The notes below the pieces were generated by a model. It was not told where the DNA came from and did not search any database. It saw only the letters and a list, made by a program, of their open reading frames with translations. From Flaveria trinervia (taxonomy: Eukaryota > Streptophyta > Magnoliopsida > Asterales > Asteraceae), in NCBI GenBank assembly GCA_025506515.1, contig CM046453.1, forward strand, positions 46,112,395 to 46,176,394: a stretch of DNA of 64,000 bases, written 5' to 3'. Made by a program: the position numbers and the translations under genes. Of this stretch, positions 21,993-32,982 are shown piece after piece. The first letter of the stretch is position 1; each line of letters opens with the position of its first letter.

Positions 21993-22300
21993 ATGTTAAG
22001 AAGGATATCTAAGACATTAAGTTCATGAGAATTTCAAGAAAAGGAGTATTAGAAATACACGCAAAGGAAAGTCAAAATCCTATTGAGTTATATGTTAACA
22101 TTGATATCACATGTCTCTCAAAAGATACATTGGAAAGAATGAGCAAAATGGAGATAAAGTCGAATGAAGCAAAACCAAAACAAGGCATTATTGCTTCAAA
22201 TTTAAGTCTGCAGTTGCTAATGCTTTGAAAGAACAGGAGATGTATAAAAAGAAGCCAATGTTCAAGATTAAGGAAGAACCTGAAGATTTCTTTGAGTGCT
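21993..22300 (+). pseudogene. Degenerate post-pol ORF of element A
   Basis: The first ATG (21993) opens only 11 codons; its stop overlaps the next ATG at 22025, which opens 67 codons (to 22228). A shifted continuation is Lys/Glu-rich to about 22300. It occupies the ORF2 position but is too short and decayed to compare with the ORF2 of B or D. Confidence 0.4.
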
Positions 22301-22411
22301 GAAGATAGAAGATAGAAGAAAAAAGCTGAAGATAAAAGCTGAAAGATGAAGCTGAAGGAAAGATAAAAAGAAGTCAAGATTGAAGATTTTGAAGACCAAA
22401 GACCATGTAAA

Positions 22412-22426
22412 TCTTAGGGGGAGTAT
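22412..22426 (+). promoter_or_regulatory. Terminal polypurine tract of element A
   Basis: TCTTAGGGGGAGTAT directly before the 3' LTR. Confidence 0.85.
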
Positions 22427-22751
22427 TGTTAGTACTCTAGAAAGATTAACATATTGTCTTTATGTGTCTTTTTACTATAAGTAATAGTATATGGACTAGT
22501 TTTATAATTTGTTAGTTCCTTGTGTTTCATTATAAATAGCTTAGACTTGTAGCAGTTAGGATGGGGGTAGAGTGGCGACGAAAAACTATTTTAGAACAGA
22601 TTGATAATTGCTTACTTACTTTGTAATTGTCTTTCCTTGATATTAATGAAACTATGAATTTTGTTGATATCTTGCTTGATTTGATTATTTTGTTTGTATT
22701 TTCTTTGAATTGTGTTCATACATCATCACAGAGCTCCCATTGATCCTATCT
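22427..22751 (+). repeat. 3' LTR of element A
   Basis: 325 bp matching 150-475; ends CTATCT and is followed by the TGAAG duplication at 22752-22756. Confidence 0.92.
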
Positions 22752-22756
22752 TGAAG

Positions 22757-24946
22757 AGTACACCTTGGTTTGTATGGACAATCCTTAGCAACATGAGAAG
22801 TACTTTCACACGTAACACATTCCATCTTTTTCTTCCCAAGAGCCTTCTTCTGAGAACAAGGCTGACATTGGTCACATCCTTTCTCCAACTTCATCTTTGC
22901 AGATGTTGAGATAGTCCTTTTGGACTGAGAACTATTCTTGGAGTTGGATGCTCCAGGCTGTGTAGCAGTGGTACAGAGCAGATCAGCCTTCTTCTTGGTG
23001 CTGAGATGATTTGAACATGAACTAGAACTCTTTGTAGAGGAGCTTAGGTTGATGTTTTCAGTCTTAACCACTTCAAATCCTGCAAAGAAAAAAACATGTT
23101 TCTGCTTAAAGTCAAAAGTGGCATTGATCTCTTGAGCCTTCCTAGCTTTTCTCTTGCTTTTTCTGATCAAGTTCTTCCTCATAGACTTAATCATCATAGT
23201 CTTCTTGCTCTCCTCAGATGTGGCCCTTCTTAGAATCCTCCACTTAACTCTTCTCAGAGGAATTCTTCAACATCACTTCATCATCCTTTTCACCCAAGGG
23301 ATCTATGAGAGGAAGCTCATCGTCATGCAAGGATGCGGATATCATGATTTTGAAGGTCTCTTCTTCAAGAACACATTTTTCTACAACGGCTTTGCTAATC
23401 AAAAGCTCAGCCTAGCATTCAGTCAACTTAGTTATGAGATCCTTGATCTGAGTCCTTTAGTTGGTGTGCTCATGTTTTAGAACTAAAATGGTTTTCTCTA
23501 AGTCCTCTATCTTTAGTTTATAGTCATTTGCAGCCTTTCTAAAATCAGCCTTCAACATGCTCAAGGACTCAAGATAAGATTTCATTTCTAAGTTCTAGGA
23601 CTTGTATGTGTTGACTTTAGCAATACATTCAGGAGTACATTGATGATCCAATACCTTGCCTTCATCATGATCAGCCGTCAGTTCTTGGTTTCGAGATGCA
23701 TCATCCACCTAAAAGCTCTAGTCAAAGCCTCCTTGTTCAACAGCAACTGCAGCTTGCTACTTTGGCTTCTCATTCTGGGAGGCTTTGTTAGTTTAGTTTG
23801 GTCTAGATTGTGCTTGGCCACCATTTTTTCTTGGTGCCTTGCACTCCCTGGCAAGGTGGCCCATCAACTTACAGTTGTAACACTTGACTTTGATTTTATC
23901 TAGTCCAAACTTTCCACTGGCTGCATTACTGGGAAACTTCCTTCCAGTATGCTTGTAGAACTTCTTGGCACTATGAGTGAGAAGAGCCATGTGCTAGACT
24001 ATCTCTATATACTCCAGATCATCTCAATGGATACAGTCCATGTCTTCAAGAGTGAAGAAAAAGCTACCACAACTGTCATGAGAAGACACAAAGGCTTGAG
24101 AAGAACTTGTCTCTTGGAATGGGCATCCTTGAGTATAGTTCTCCCTTGGTGTCTTAGGGAAGGTAATGAAAGGACCCTTTTGTGAGTTGTTAGTGTAGCA
24201 TATGAGATGATGTTGGGGTTCTATGCTATCCCTTTCAACCACATGAGGGGCTAAACCTTTTCGTTGCTATAGTTGCTAGATGAACCTTGCATGTTCATCT
24301 ACATCTGCTAACCACTGAGAATTCCATACAACTCTGTCAAGATGAGAGTCTTCAGGTTCTCCATTGTCTTGATAACCACATAGTAGTGTGTCCATTAGCT
24401 AGGAAGAGAGGACATGAACTTCCTTAGAATATCTCTGTTTTCAAGAGCTACTCCACTATTTACTAGGGTATCCACAATCTCAACGTACCTCAAGTATTGT
24501 TGAGTCATGTTTCACCTATTTTAAAGGTGAAATTTTCAAACTGCTGCTTCAGGAGATCCTTCTTGTTCTCCTTGGCTTTAGAGGAACCCTCATACATCAG
24601 TTTCAATTCATCCCACAACTGCTTAGCTATTTTGAATTTCTTGAAACCTTTGTATACAGAATTGGAAGAGCAAACTGAAGGGCTGTCATGGTCTTTGATC
24701 AATCTCTACTCTCTTTCTATCTTCATCTATGTAGTCAGCCACAACCTTGGGGATCATACCACCTCCAGTTGCAAAAAAGGTGCTTGGTATGTAAGGTCCA
24801 TTTTCAATAGACTCCTATATTCTTGTGTCTAGAGAATTGATAAAGCCTTCCATTCTTTGGCACCAAGTCTCAAAGTCGTCAAGCATGATTAATGAGGACA
24901 CTGTCATGGTTTCAGCTTCCACATCAAATTTGGAAATGGCTGTCAT
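22757..24946 (-). pseudogene. gag of element C (host of A)
   Basis: The ATG at 24946 opens a capsid-like region (MLDDFETWCQRMEGF), broken, with KQLWDELKLMYEGSSKAKENK near 24600. A CCHC knuckle CYNCKLMGHLAREC lies at about 23838-23882 and a second, CVTCESTSHVAKDC, at about 22785-22828, separated by a Ser/Lys-rich and coiled region. Numerous stops and shifts. It is cut at 22756 by element A and probably continues at 149-1. Confidence 0.8.
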
Positions 24947-25019
24947 TTAATAAGTTATGTATTGTGTGTGTGTGTGAGGGATCTTAAGATGGTGAGATCT
25001 TATGTCAAGAGCCTAAAAT

Positions 25020-25031
25020 GCTTTGGTACCA
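25020..25031 (-). promoter_or_regulatory. Primer-binding site of element C
   Basis: Minus strand TGGTACCAAAGC, a variant of the Met-tRNA complement, two bases from the LTR edge at 25034. Confidence 0.65.
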
Positions 25032-25033
25032 AT

Positions 25034-25709
25034 TGCAGGACCGTTGAAAGGTATGCACTTACAACACAACAACACAATGAGGTGAGTTGCTTAAGGACAC
25101 TTAACAAATCAAATAGGGAACTGGATAACCTTTGAGTAAAGATGCTAAGAACCCAAGTAAGTAAGACATAGAACAAGATAGCAAAAATACACAAGTAATT
25201 GGTTTTCAAGAATGCTGTATATTGCTTCTGAAGTTCTATTACAAGTGTTACAAAAGCCTATCAGAAAGTTACAAGTACTTGAGATACATATACTACATCC
25301 TACAACCGGCCATACTCTGAGGCCAGCTGGATACAATTGACTAGATAACTACAAAATCAAATGTAGAGTCAAAAGGCAGATTGCCTTTTGACTAGTGACT
25401 ATGACATGCCATAACTCACATCCTAATATATTACAAAAAGGATAAAGTACATAAAGTAGAAAGTTACAAACTCAAGACCTCAATGTATAGTTACCAAAAG
25501 CATGGACCTTCACCACCTTATGTAAAGTTGGTGTCTCATCATAGTTGCAGTGGAAAGGGGTCCTGCTTTATGGTAAAAGCTACATGAGATAAAACATGTA
25601 TTCTAAAAATCTTCAAAAGAAATCTTTCTTCTAGTGTTGGCTTCTGAGAACCTTGTCTTTGAAGCTTCAGAAGACTTCATCTTTGGCTTCGGAAGAGATT
25701 GGTCTTGGT
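25034..25709 (-). repeat. 5' LTR of element C (right boundary uncertain)
   Basis: Minus-strand LTR ending CCTGCA at 25034. The U3 side holds TTCGGAAG/GAAGCTTC-type words (about 25625-25700). Its outer edge is hidden because the next LTR (H) starts at 25710. No second copy is visible in the window. Confidence 0.5.
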
Positions 25710-26447
25710 TGTTGATACATATCTACGTAGTTTATGAGCTTAATGTAAATGTCTGTCATGTCTTACACATATGTAATGAATGAGTTGAATGAAATATAAT
25801 ATGTGGTTGATGCTTATAATGTTTAATATTTTATTGTATTATTATGCGTTAATGTATAATGAACTAACTATATAGGTTTGAGGTTGTTATGCATAGTTCT
25901 TAGTCAATAATGATTGAGAAACGTGTTTACCTTAATCGATTGAGGTATTCATGCAAATGGACCATGCTAATAGACCATTCGCATGAATACTTCATGCTAA
26001 TGGACCAGTCACACGACTGAACCAGGAGACTGGATCAGGCGCATGATTAAGACATAAGATTGACTCAATCGCACCACTGAACCTTCAAGCGTACGTATGG
26101 ATCAATTGCATGATTCAGTCGCATGACTGAACCATGCTAATGGTTCACTCATAAGATTGGAAAACCCCATCCTATAAATACCACTTAATTTGTGGAAAAA
26201 CATAACAATTGGAAAACACTTGAACACATACTCGTACCCTAGCCATCCAGAGCATCTAGAAAGCCTGTTCCAAGTTCATAGTTCCCAGTTTATCTTGTTC
26301 TAATCGTTCTTAAAGTTTCTATAATCGTTAGATTAATCGGGACTGCGTTCTCACTGATTGGATCACGAGTCAAATAGGATTCCGCACCATTTGATCTGGT
26401 TTCACGCATTATCAGTTGGTACTCCGTACATACACGGTCCTCTAACA
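25710..26447 (+). repeat. 5' LTR of element H (D/F family)
   Basis: Begins TGTTGATACATATC and ends CCTCTAACA; 738 bp, homologous to the D and F LTRs. A CpG/palindrome word cluster (25935-26165, for example CATTCGCATGAAT and CAGTCGCATGACTGA) sits immediately upstream of TATAAATA (26173-26180). Confidence 0.8.
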
Positions 26448-26449
26448 AG

Positions 26450-26461
26450 TGGTAATAGAGC
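26450..26461 (+). promoter_or_regulatory. Primer-binding site of element H
   Basis: TGGTAATAGAGC, two bases after the LTR; one to two mismatches from the Met-tRNA complement. Confidence 0.7.
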
Positions 26462-26880
26462 TTTGGCTCTTGATTTTGCGTGTGATTTGATTAGTTTTGG
26501 TGCAAAAACACGTTTTTCATTCAAAGGAGTCACCTTTTTTGGTATAACAGTGCTTTCGGCGTCTCCAGGTCTCAAAGTTTACGTTTTTCGGCATACAGCA
26601 GAATAGGGTTCTTGAAAAATCGTGTTTTTTTTGTCAAAGTGTCAAAAACCTTCGATTTTGCGAAAACAGCACCCTTCAGTCGCATGATTGGCTCCATTGC
26701 ATGATTGAACTCAATCGCACACTCCATTCACATAATGAACTCAGTCGCTCACTCACTCGTATGACTGAAAAGTTCCATTCACTTGTCTCCAATCGCACAC
26801 TCCATACGTACGACTGAATGCAATCACATGATTGAATTCATTCGCACCCTTCATTCTCATGACTGATTGACTCATCCGCA
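26462..26880 (+). other. 5' leader of element H with palindromic words
   Basis: Homologous to the F leader. From 26678 on it carries words such as CAGTCGCATGATTGG and CATTCGCACCC. Homology to F stops near 26880, before any gag. Confidence 0.6.
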
Positions 26881-27667
26881 TTTGTTCCAGACCAAAAAAA
26901 GAGTTTGGAACTGCCTCTTGCATAGATTTGACGATGAGCAAAGCACATTCATCCTGAGGTTCTTTTGTCAAATAAGTTCGATGGATGCCCAATTATTCGT
27001 TGGACTTCCAAAATAGATGAATGTAGTTAGAACATGAAAGAGAGAAGGGAAGATGTTGGCAGTCGGTGCTGATTTGGTGGGGTAGTCAGGAGCATCTGAC
27101 TATTTATGGGCCAATCAAGTTATATTTATCCACATGGAGAGGATTCTGATTCTTAGGGGGAATCCATGCATAGAGAAATTGAAAATGCAATCAGATGGTG
27201 ATGATGTGAGCTGGTTTCTCATGATGAATCATAGTGCATGCTGATTTGTTTGAGATTGTCCACTGTGGATTGGAACCTTCCACTTTTTGCCCAATACACC
27301 GTATGAAGATGCTAGGAGAGCACAATGTTTATATATTGGGATATGCTGAATTTGAGGGGGAATTTCTGCAGGTGTTAATTATAATCAGGTTAGCCTGTGT
27401 GAAGATTGGAGCAATGGAAAATTGTTCATGTCATTATTTGGAAAAATCAGTCATATGGGGAATCTTGCAGCTATGATGGTGTTTTGCAACGTAAACGAAA
27501 GCTATTGTGCCTAAATTAATTTTCAGCGATACTATAGCAACCTGACGGGTCAACAACATTGGCTAATATAGTTTTTCATTTGATTCTATTAGAAACCAAA
27601 GCAAAGATTGACTGAAGATTATAAGAGGTGTCATCTACTATTCGCAAGCAATATCCTAGGGGGGATT
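26881..27667. other. Unassigned segment with three purine tracts
   Basis: No gene recognised. GGGGGA tracts occur near 27155, 27355 and 27656-27667 (CCTAGGGGGGATT); the last abuts the TG of LTR L. It is probably the 3' non-coding end of element L fused to the remnant of H. A small minus ORF (26753-26992) is not recognisable. Confidence 0.4.
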
Positions 27668-28214
27668 TGTTAGAGCATATATTGTCATATATAGTGTGTC
27701 CATCGCTTGACGAATAGTCTAGGCTTAGTGTAATACACCTGATATGTTGTAAACACATGAAACTGGGTCATTCGCATGAGCATATGCGAACGAGACACCA
27801 TCGTACGACTGAACTATGCTAATGGACCAGTCGTGCGACTGAGAGATGCTATTGGGGCCATTCGTAAGACTGAACCATAAGTATGGTCCAGTCGTACGAT
27901 TGAACCATACGTATGGTCCAGTCGTATGATTGAACCATATGCATGGCCCAATCATATGAATGGGCCCAGTCACATTTGATATGGCTAAGGCCTATAAATA
28001 CTAGTTTCATTGTGTAGAAAGGTTAAGGAGTATGCCTAGGGCCTAGGTGCTGCCGGATGAGAGGGGATATCATGCTCAATCTCCCCTTGCCAAGAGTCTT
28101 GATTCTTATGTTTAAGGAGCTTGTAATCATCAGGTTTTATCAATGAAACCATTATATTCTTGTTAGTTCTATTATTTGTTTGTTGGTTTTGGTTTATGTT
28201 TCCTTCCGTCAACA
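27668..28214 (+). repeat. LTR of element L (3' LTR; right end tentative)
   Basis: Begins TGTTAGAGCATATATT after a polypurine tract. A word cluster (27758-27975, for example CCAGTCGTACGATTGAACCATACG) is followed by TATAAATA (27993-28000). The likely end is TCAACA at 28214. The terminal sequence differs from H, D and F although the U3 words are the same kind. Confidence 0.55.
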
Positions 28215-28565
28215 ACACGCTCGGATGTCAACCGATCCGGTGACTTCATAGTTTCGGAAGATTCCACGCTTAGAATGTTTTTTGTTGCTGGGCTGAAACT
28301 TCCGAATCATTCTACTTCTGTACACTTGTGCATGTATGCAGGAGAGACTTTGGGTGTTATGGTTGCATCAACCTTATGTTAAACCTTACTGGTCTCTATT
28401 CCTTATATTCACTTTTTTATCATTTATCTAAATTGTTCTTCATATTAGTTCATATTACAATTTTTCTTCATCATCAATTGATTAGAACTATGAACACTGA
28501 TAATTTCGCATTATTGTCCATTAGATTTAACCATATAATTCCCTGTACCGATCCTTGGACTTACA
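28215..28565. other. Unassigned stretch, probably leader of element J (minus)
   Basis: No gene recognised. It borders the minus-strand primer-binding site at 28566-28577. Small ORFs here look like chance. Confidence 0.35.
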
Positions 28566-28577
28566 GCTCTGATGCCA
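28566..28577 (-). promoter_or_regulatory. Primer-binding site of element J
   Basis: Minus strand TGGCATCAGAGC, one mismatch from the Met-tRNA complement, two bases from the presumed LTR edge at 28580. Confidence 0.6.
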
Positions 28578-28579
28578 TT

Positions 28580-28960
28580 TGATAGGTTCAAATGGATAGA
28601 TCTGTGATGATATTGTAATGCAATGAACAATTATAAGTACAAAGTAATCAAACACATGCAAATACTTCAATATTTCATAGAGATTTCATTGATAGCAAAT
28701 GCAAAGTGGACATAATGTACACAATGAATAAAAGAAGTTCTAACCGATTCTTACCTTCCAAATACATATAATATCCTATTTATACTAACAATTAAAAATA
28801 AGGAAATATACTTACATAATAAGTCTCTATACTATGACAAAAAACAAAAACAAAAAGACTAATACTTATCTTCAAAAGGGCTCCATCAAAATGTGCCTGC
28901 TATGCATGCTTAAATTGTACTAATTTGTGACATAATGATTATTGAATCACAATGGGGGGT
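28580..28960 (-). repeat. 5' LTR of element J (outer boundary uncertain)
   Basis: On the minus strand it ends GAACCTATCA at 28580 and contains TATAAATAGG near 28775-28785. No partner LTR is seen, so the right boundary is only an estimate. Confidence 0.45.
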
Positions 28961-30116
28961 TCCCTTATCATAAAGTCCTCATTGTGTGTGGGAGATTCCC
29001 CAAATAGTAATATCCACAAATCACGCGACTCCTAATTTAGTTAATAATTATACTCCATTCAGGGAAAGGTGCGGGTAGTATTGCACCAAAATATAATAAT
29101 TAATGAGTATGTATTTCAACCCAAAAGTTTTTAAGTAAAAAGGGAGTTCATGAAACTTAGTTTTGAGTTGTTCATTGAAAAAAAAACCTAGAAATCTAGG
29201 ATGATACTGACTAGGAGGGTTCCTAAGTTCATTTAGTACCCCTTTAAGTAATTAATTAAGCCCAACCCTCAAGTTGTAGATTTTCCTTACATGGCTTGTT
29301 GATTTCATGACACATGTATAATCCTGTTTTAGGTCTTTGATTTTACGAGTTCATAACTTGTGTTTTGCTTAAGTTGGGTCACTAATTATATGTTCAGATA
29401 TAATTTTTTAAGAGTAGGTTACAAAAGTAAGGTTTCAATAGTTGGCAAGTTTGGTCCCTCAACTTTGTTAAATTGACATTTTTATCCTTAAGTTGGGAAT
29501 TTTGCACTTAATTGTTTATGATGACTTTTATTGTTTTAGTGGGTTAGGCTACTGAAAATGTTATATTTGTGTTATTTGGCTCTCAGTGGTTTTAAGAAAA
29601 TAATTGATTAGCGTTTTTGTGAAGATAAAAATAAAGATTCTTTCTGGAGTTGTGGGGTGGCCAAATAGTATTTTTTTATAATTCTGATTAATTTTAGGTT
29701 TATTTAGCGTCTAAATATTTAGTTTATGATTATAGGGCCGGTGAGTTGATATATATTTTTAAACGGGAGATGCCTGTTTGGACGAGTACGTAATATATTT
29801 TTAAATGAATTGGTTTTTAAATTTATTGGTTCTTTTATTTTTGGGTATCTAATTTAATAGAAAATATACCATTAGTATTCAATTGGCTATTTGGGAGATT
29901 TTTATACATATTATTATTATTATTTTTCTTTATAATAGGTCATTAACAATTTTATATTAATGGTAGATTTTGTAATATAAATTTTTAGAAAAGTTAAATT
30001 TAATATTTAGTTTTTAACTTATTTGATCATTATTAGGTCATTAGCTACTATAAATTCAGGTCGTAAGTTATTTTGTCGGTTTTGGGTTTTAACATTAGCG
30101 GGTCAGTTTTTAATGG
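28961..30116. other. AT-rich unassigned DNA, left flank of element B
   Basis: No ORF, LTR boundary or repeat that I can name. It ends with AATGG (30112-30116), the left copy of element B's target duplication. Confidence 0.5.
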
Positions 30117-31009
30117 TGACAGGATCAGTGATCGCAAGTTTGATGTTTATCAGAATATAAAGCAGCGGAATACACAAACGAATTAGACAAATTGTAGCAA
30201 GCAAACAATATATGTAAGCGTTAAGATAGCATACGGTTATAGGGAGAGAATATGAATTTCTGATTTCTAGGAATGTTTATAGATGGAGAATATTTCTAAT
30301 CAAATCAATCAAACATTCCATTCAATTGCTCATATCGCTCAATGATTACAATGGGTGTCACTCCTTATATAGAGTGCAACAGTCACTGCTGTTATCACGG
30401 AAAGTGACAACTGGCAGATCCAATACAGAAATAACTAAATCTTAACAAACTACTGAAATGTTCACAACTACTGAGAACATATCAGCAAGTTAAGTACAAA
30501 ATATAAAACTACTGAAACTACAACGACTGAAGAACAAGCTCTTCAGTCGTTTTACAAAACTACTGAAACATAAAACATAAAACTACTGATATCACAACTA
30601 CTGAAGAAGTACTTCAGCAGTTGTGACAAACTACTGAGGCTTCAGTACTTGGTCTTCAGACTTTGACCTTCAGGCGTTCATCAGCTGATGACTTCAGTAG
30701 ATATCATCAGCTGATGTCTTCAGTCTTTGTCTTCAGACTTTGTACATCAGTTGTTGATCTTCAGCACTTGTGAACTCTTCAGCTGTTGTGCTTCAGTACT
30801 TTGGTCTTTCAGCTTCAGCACTTGTGTTCTTCAGCTGTTGTACTTCAGCACTTTGGTTCTTCAGCTGTTAAGGTCTTCAGCACTTGATCTTCAGCTGTTG
30901 AAGTCTTCAGCACTTGTCAAACTACTGATGAGGCTTTCAGCAGTTGTTGTGATACCGTGTGGGACTTAGAGTTTTCTGATCTTGGCTCATTGGTTCTTTT
31001 GGTCCAACA
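30117..31009 (-). repeat. 3' LTR of element B
   Basis: Minus strand TGTTGGACC...GATCCTGTCA. The minus-strand TATATAAGG is at 30363-30371. Upstream of it (30530-30950) lies a dense array of CTTCAG, AACTACTGA, TCAGCAGTTG and TTCAGCACTTG words. An 80-codon ORF in the array is present identically in the other LTR and is not a gene. Confidence 0.95.
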
Positions 31010-31021
31010 AACTCCCCTGAA
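31010..31021 (-). promoter_or_regulatory. Terminal polypurine tract of element B
   Basis: Minus strand TTCAGGGGAGTT abutting the 3' LTR; shorter than those of A, D and F. Confidence 0.75.
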
Positions 31022-31224
31022 CCAATGCAGCCAAAACCTCTAACTTATTTAAACTCCCACTTATTGATGGCAAAAATGTTGGTCTTTTTCCTTCTTGATC
31101 AGTAGAGAAGATGACCCATGTACGCTCCGGCCTGGGAAGAACCTCAAATATTTGTTTGGCAGAGTATGAATGGGAACTCTGTTTTGGGGAACTGGACACA
31201 GAGTTGTTATCCCATCCATGAGAT

Positions 31225-31975
31225 TCACTTCCCCATAATGAGTCTGTACGACTCACGAACATAGGCCTCAAGGAGAACAATTTGTTCCTCTTGAGAGAGT
31301 TCTTCAGCTCCTCCTTCGAAGAAGAACTCTGGACCATAGTACTCTGATAAGTACTTCATGGTCCTGCCATTCTTCAGCTCCACCGTAGTTACCTCCCTGT
31401 ATACAAATTCATCCGGATGGTTGCCTTCAAGGAGTAACTGGAGCTCATTCTTTTGGATGTCTTCAAGCTTTTTGTATAACAACCCCTTCTTAATCATCTT
31501 GTTTTCTAGTAAGGCTTGAGGTGTCTTCTTTGCTTGGTGAGCTTTCTTGAATTCATCATGATTTCCCAAGGTGAGACTACAACGGCCAGCATGATGGTAG
31601 ATTCTATTGTTTTTCGTACTTGGCCGTTGTATCTGTGTGGGATAGTTCTTTTATGGATTCTAGAACTCACCCTGGGGTCTGGCCATACTCTCACTCTCTC
31701 CCTCTGATACTGAAAGGTGTGTCTGAGAGTGTACAGCCTTTGAGCATGCCCTTTCATGGCTTGAATAGATGATGACTGAGGAAATTCCTTGTCAACCATC
31801 TTCAACAGTTGCTCATCGTGCTGTTTCTGCTGTTTCTTCTTCTTCTATCTTACTCTGACCATTTCCCTTTGAGAGTCGGGTGTGATCATGGATTGACTCT
31901 GGGGCTTTGGTAGCTTCAGAACAGCAGAGAGTGGCAGACTATCATCTTCATCCTCTTCTTCTACTTCTTCTAGCC
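31225..31975 (-). pseudogene. C-terminal end of the post-pol ORF, element B
   Basis: Two overlapping minus frames (31805-31506 and 31569-31225) read as one broken coding region. It has a Gln/Arg-rich segment ending RVRVWPDPRV, then KLEDIQKNELQLLLEG and ELKNGRTMKYL, ending LIMGK. No clear similarity to ORF3 of D/F is visible. Unknown function; a frame change lies near 31600-31640. Confidence 0.55.
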
Positions 31976-32689
31976 TCAACACCCTTCTCTTCTTCTTCTT
32001 GGGTGCATCATCGGCTGTTGGTTTAGAGGGTGAGGGAATTGGTTTTGTGGGTTGTGGTTTTGGTAGTTTTGATGTGGAATGTTGACAGGCTGTTCTAGCA
32101 TTTTGGATGTGAGTTTGGCTTTTGACTGTTTGGCTAGTTCAGTCCTGCTCCCAGCACCAGCTTCATTTAAAACTTCAACAATTAAACCTTTTGTATATTC
32201 TTCAGACGAACAGATCTTGGTGGTTATTGCCAAGATACTGTCCCTGGACCAAGCTTTGATCTCGATCAATGATCTTCCAAGATGTTTTGCTATAAATCTG
32301 ATCATGATCTCCAGCCTTTCTCTTTCTGACACATCATAACTTGACCATCTTGATTGGATTTCTTCAATCTCTAGTCTTCTGATCTCAGAATCAAGTTTTT
32401 CAGTGTCATGGCCTTGCCTAAACAACTGATCAATGATGTTATCCATTGATCTGCTGTGTTCGGCATCAGCCTCTTTCACCATCAGCTCCAAGGCTTTCTC
32501 TTTTTCATCCTTCTTCTTTTTCTTGTATGTGACATGAAAGTCTTTTGAACTTTCAGTCACTTTCTCCATGGTAGCCTCCTCCTTCTCATTTTCCTTCTCT
32601 TTCTCAGTCTCCTCAACCAACTCCTCAGTTTCCACTACTGTCTCTTCTGTTTCTTCCTCCTTCTCTTTCCTCTTTCTTTTACCTTTCAC
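31976..32689 (-). CDS. Post-pol ORF segment of element B, Lys/Glu-rich
   Basis: A 237-codon frame beginning with a very Lys/Glu-rich segment (KGKRKRKEKEEE), a second KKKKKDEKEK run, then a helical region (SEIRRLEIEEIQSRW, IKAWSRDSIL). It is shifted relative to the preceding segment (32982-32686) and to the following PKKKKRRVLRLEE block. It corresponds by position to the charged/coiled-coil part of ORF2 in D/F. Nuclear-signal-like basic clusters suggest nuclear targeting; inference only. Confidence 0.6.
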   Translation of the reverse strand: MKGKRKRKEKEEETEETVVETEELVEETEKEKENEKEEATMEKVTESSKDFHVTYKKKKKDEKEKALELMVKEADAEHSRSMDNIIDQLFRQGHDTEKLDSEIRRLEIEEIQSRWSSYDVSERERLEIMIRFIAKHLGRSLIEIKAWSRDSILAITTKICSSEEYTKGLIVEVLNEAGAGSRTELAKQSKAKLTSKMLEQPVNIPHQNYQNHNPQNQFPHPLNQQPMMHPRRRREGC

Positions 32690-32982
32690 TGCTGAACTCT
32701 CCCCTTTTTGGGTGCATTGGTTGCAGGGAATTGAGTAGCAGAAAGTTGTTTGCTCAGAACATTCTCCACCATGGGTTGTAAGACAGAAGAAAGTCTCTCA
32801 TCAACAGTTTTGATCACCAATTCAGTTAGCTGTGGGGTGATGAGAGATAGGGGATTTTGAAGGATAGCAGCCAGTTGCTCAGGGGGGTTCTGTCCCTGAG
32901 GAATGGTGCCAGAAACAGAGGCAGGTGGCTGAGATTTTGTGAGTGGTTGTGTGTTTAGGAGACCTTCAGAGGAAGGTGCCAT
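32686..32982 (-). CDS. Post-pol ORF segment of element B, Pro/Gln-rich
   Basis: 98 codons, Pro/Gln-rich at first, then helical (QLAAILQNPLSLITPQLTELV). It overlaps the next segment by a frame change at about 32690. Between 32983 and 33694 the linker (Pro/Ser/Thr-rich) is readable only in broken frames (33555-33349, 33695-33498). Confidence 0.5.
   Translation of the reverse strand: MAPSSEGLLNTQPLTKSQPPASVSGTIPQGQNPPEQLAAILQNPLSLITPQLTELVIKTVDERLSSVLQPMVENVLSKQLSATQFPATNAPKKGRVQQ

Larger units (their letters stand above)
150..22751 (+). mobile_element. Element A: nested Ty1/copia LTR retrotransposon (Sirevirus-like), interrupted by element D
   Basis: Direct LTRs 150-475 and 22427-22751, TG at the 5' ends, a Met-tRNA type primer-binding site, a terminal polypurine tract and a 5 bp duplication (TGAAG at 145-149 and 22752-22756) define the element. 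Removing the nested D insertion (4416-19232 plus its duplication) leaves about 7.8 kb. Gag is long and multiply broken. Protease is followed almost directly by RNase H because integrase and RT are deleted. About 2.4 kb of non-pol sequence precedes the 3' LTR. LTRs differ at roughly 18-19 sites in 325, so the insertion is not recent. The 3' LTR ends CT rather than CA. Confidence 0.93.

Noticed and set aside
26753..26992. 79-codon minus ORF as a host gene fragment
   Set aside because: No domain recognised; overlaps the word-rich leader of H.
30727..30969. 80-codon ORF, repeated identically at 42368-42610
   Set aside because: It lies inside both LTRs of B and is made of the CTTCAG word array; duplicated because the LTR is duplicated, not a gene.
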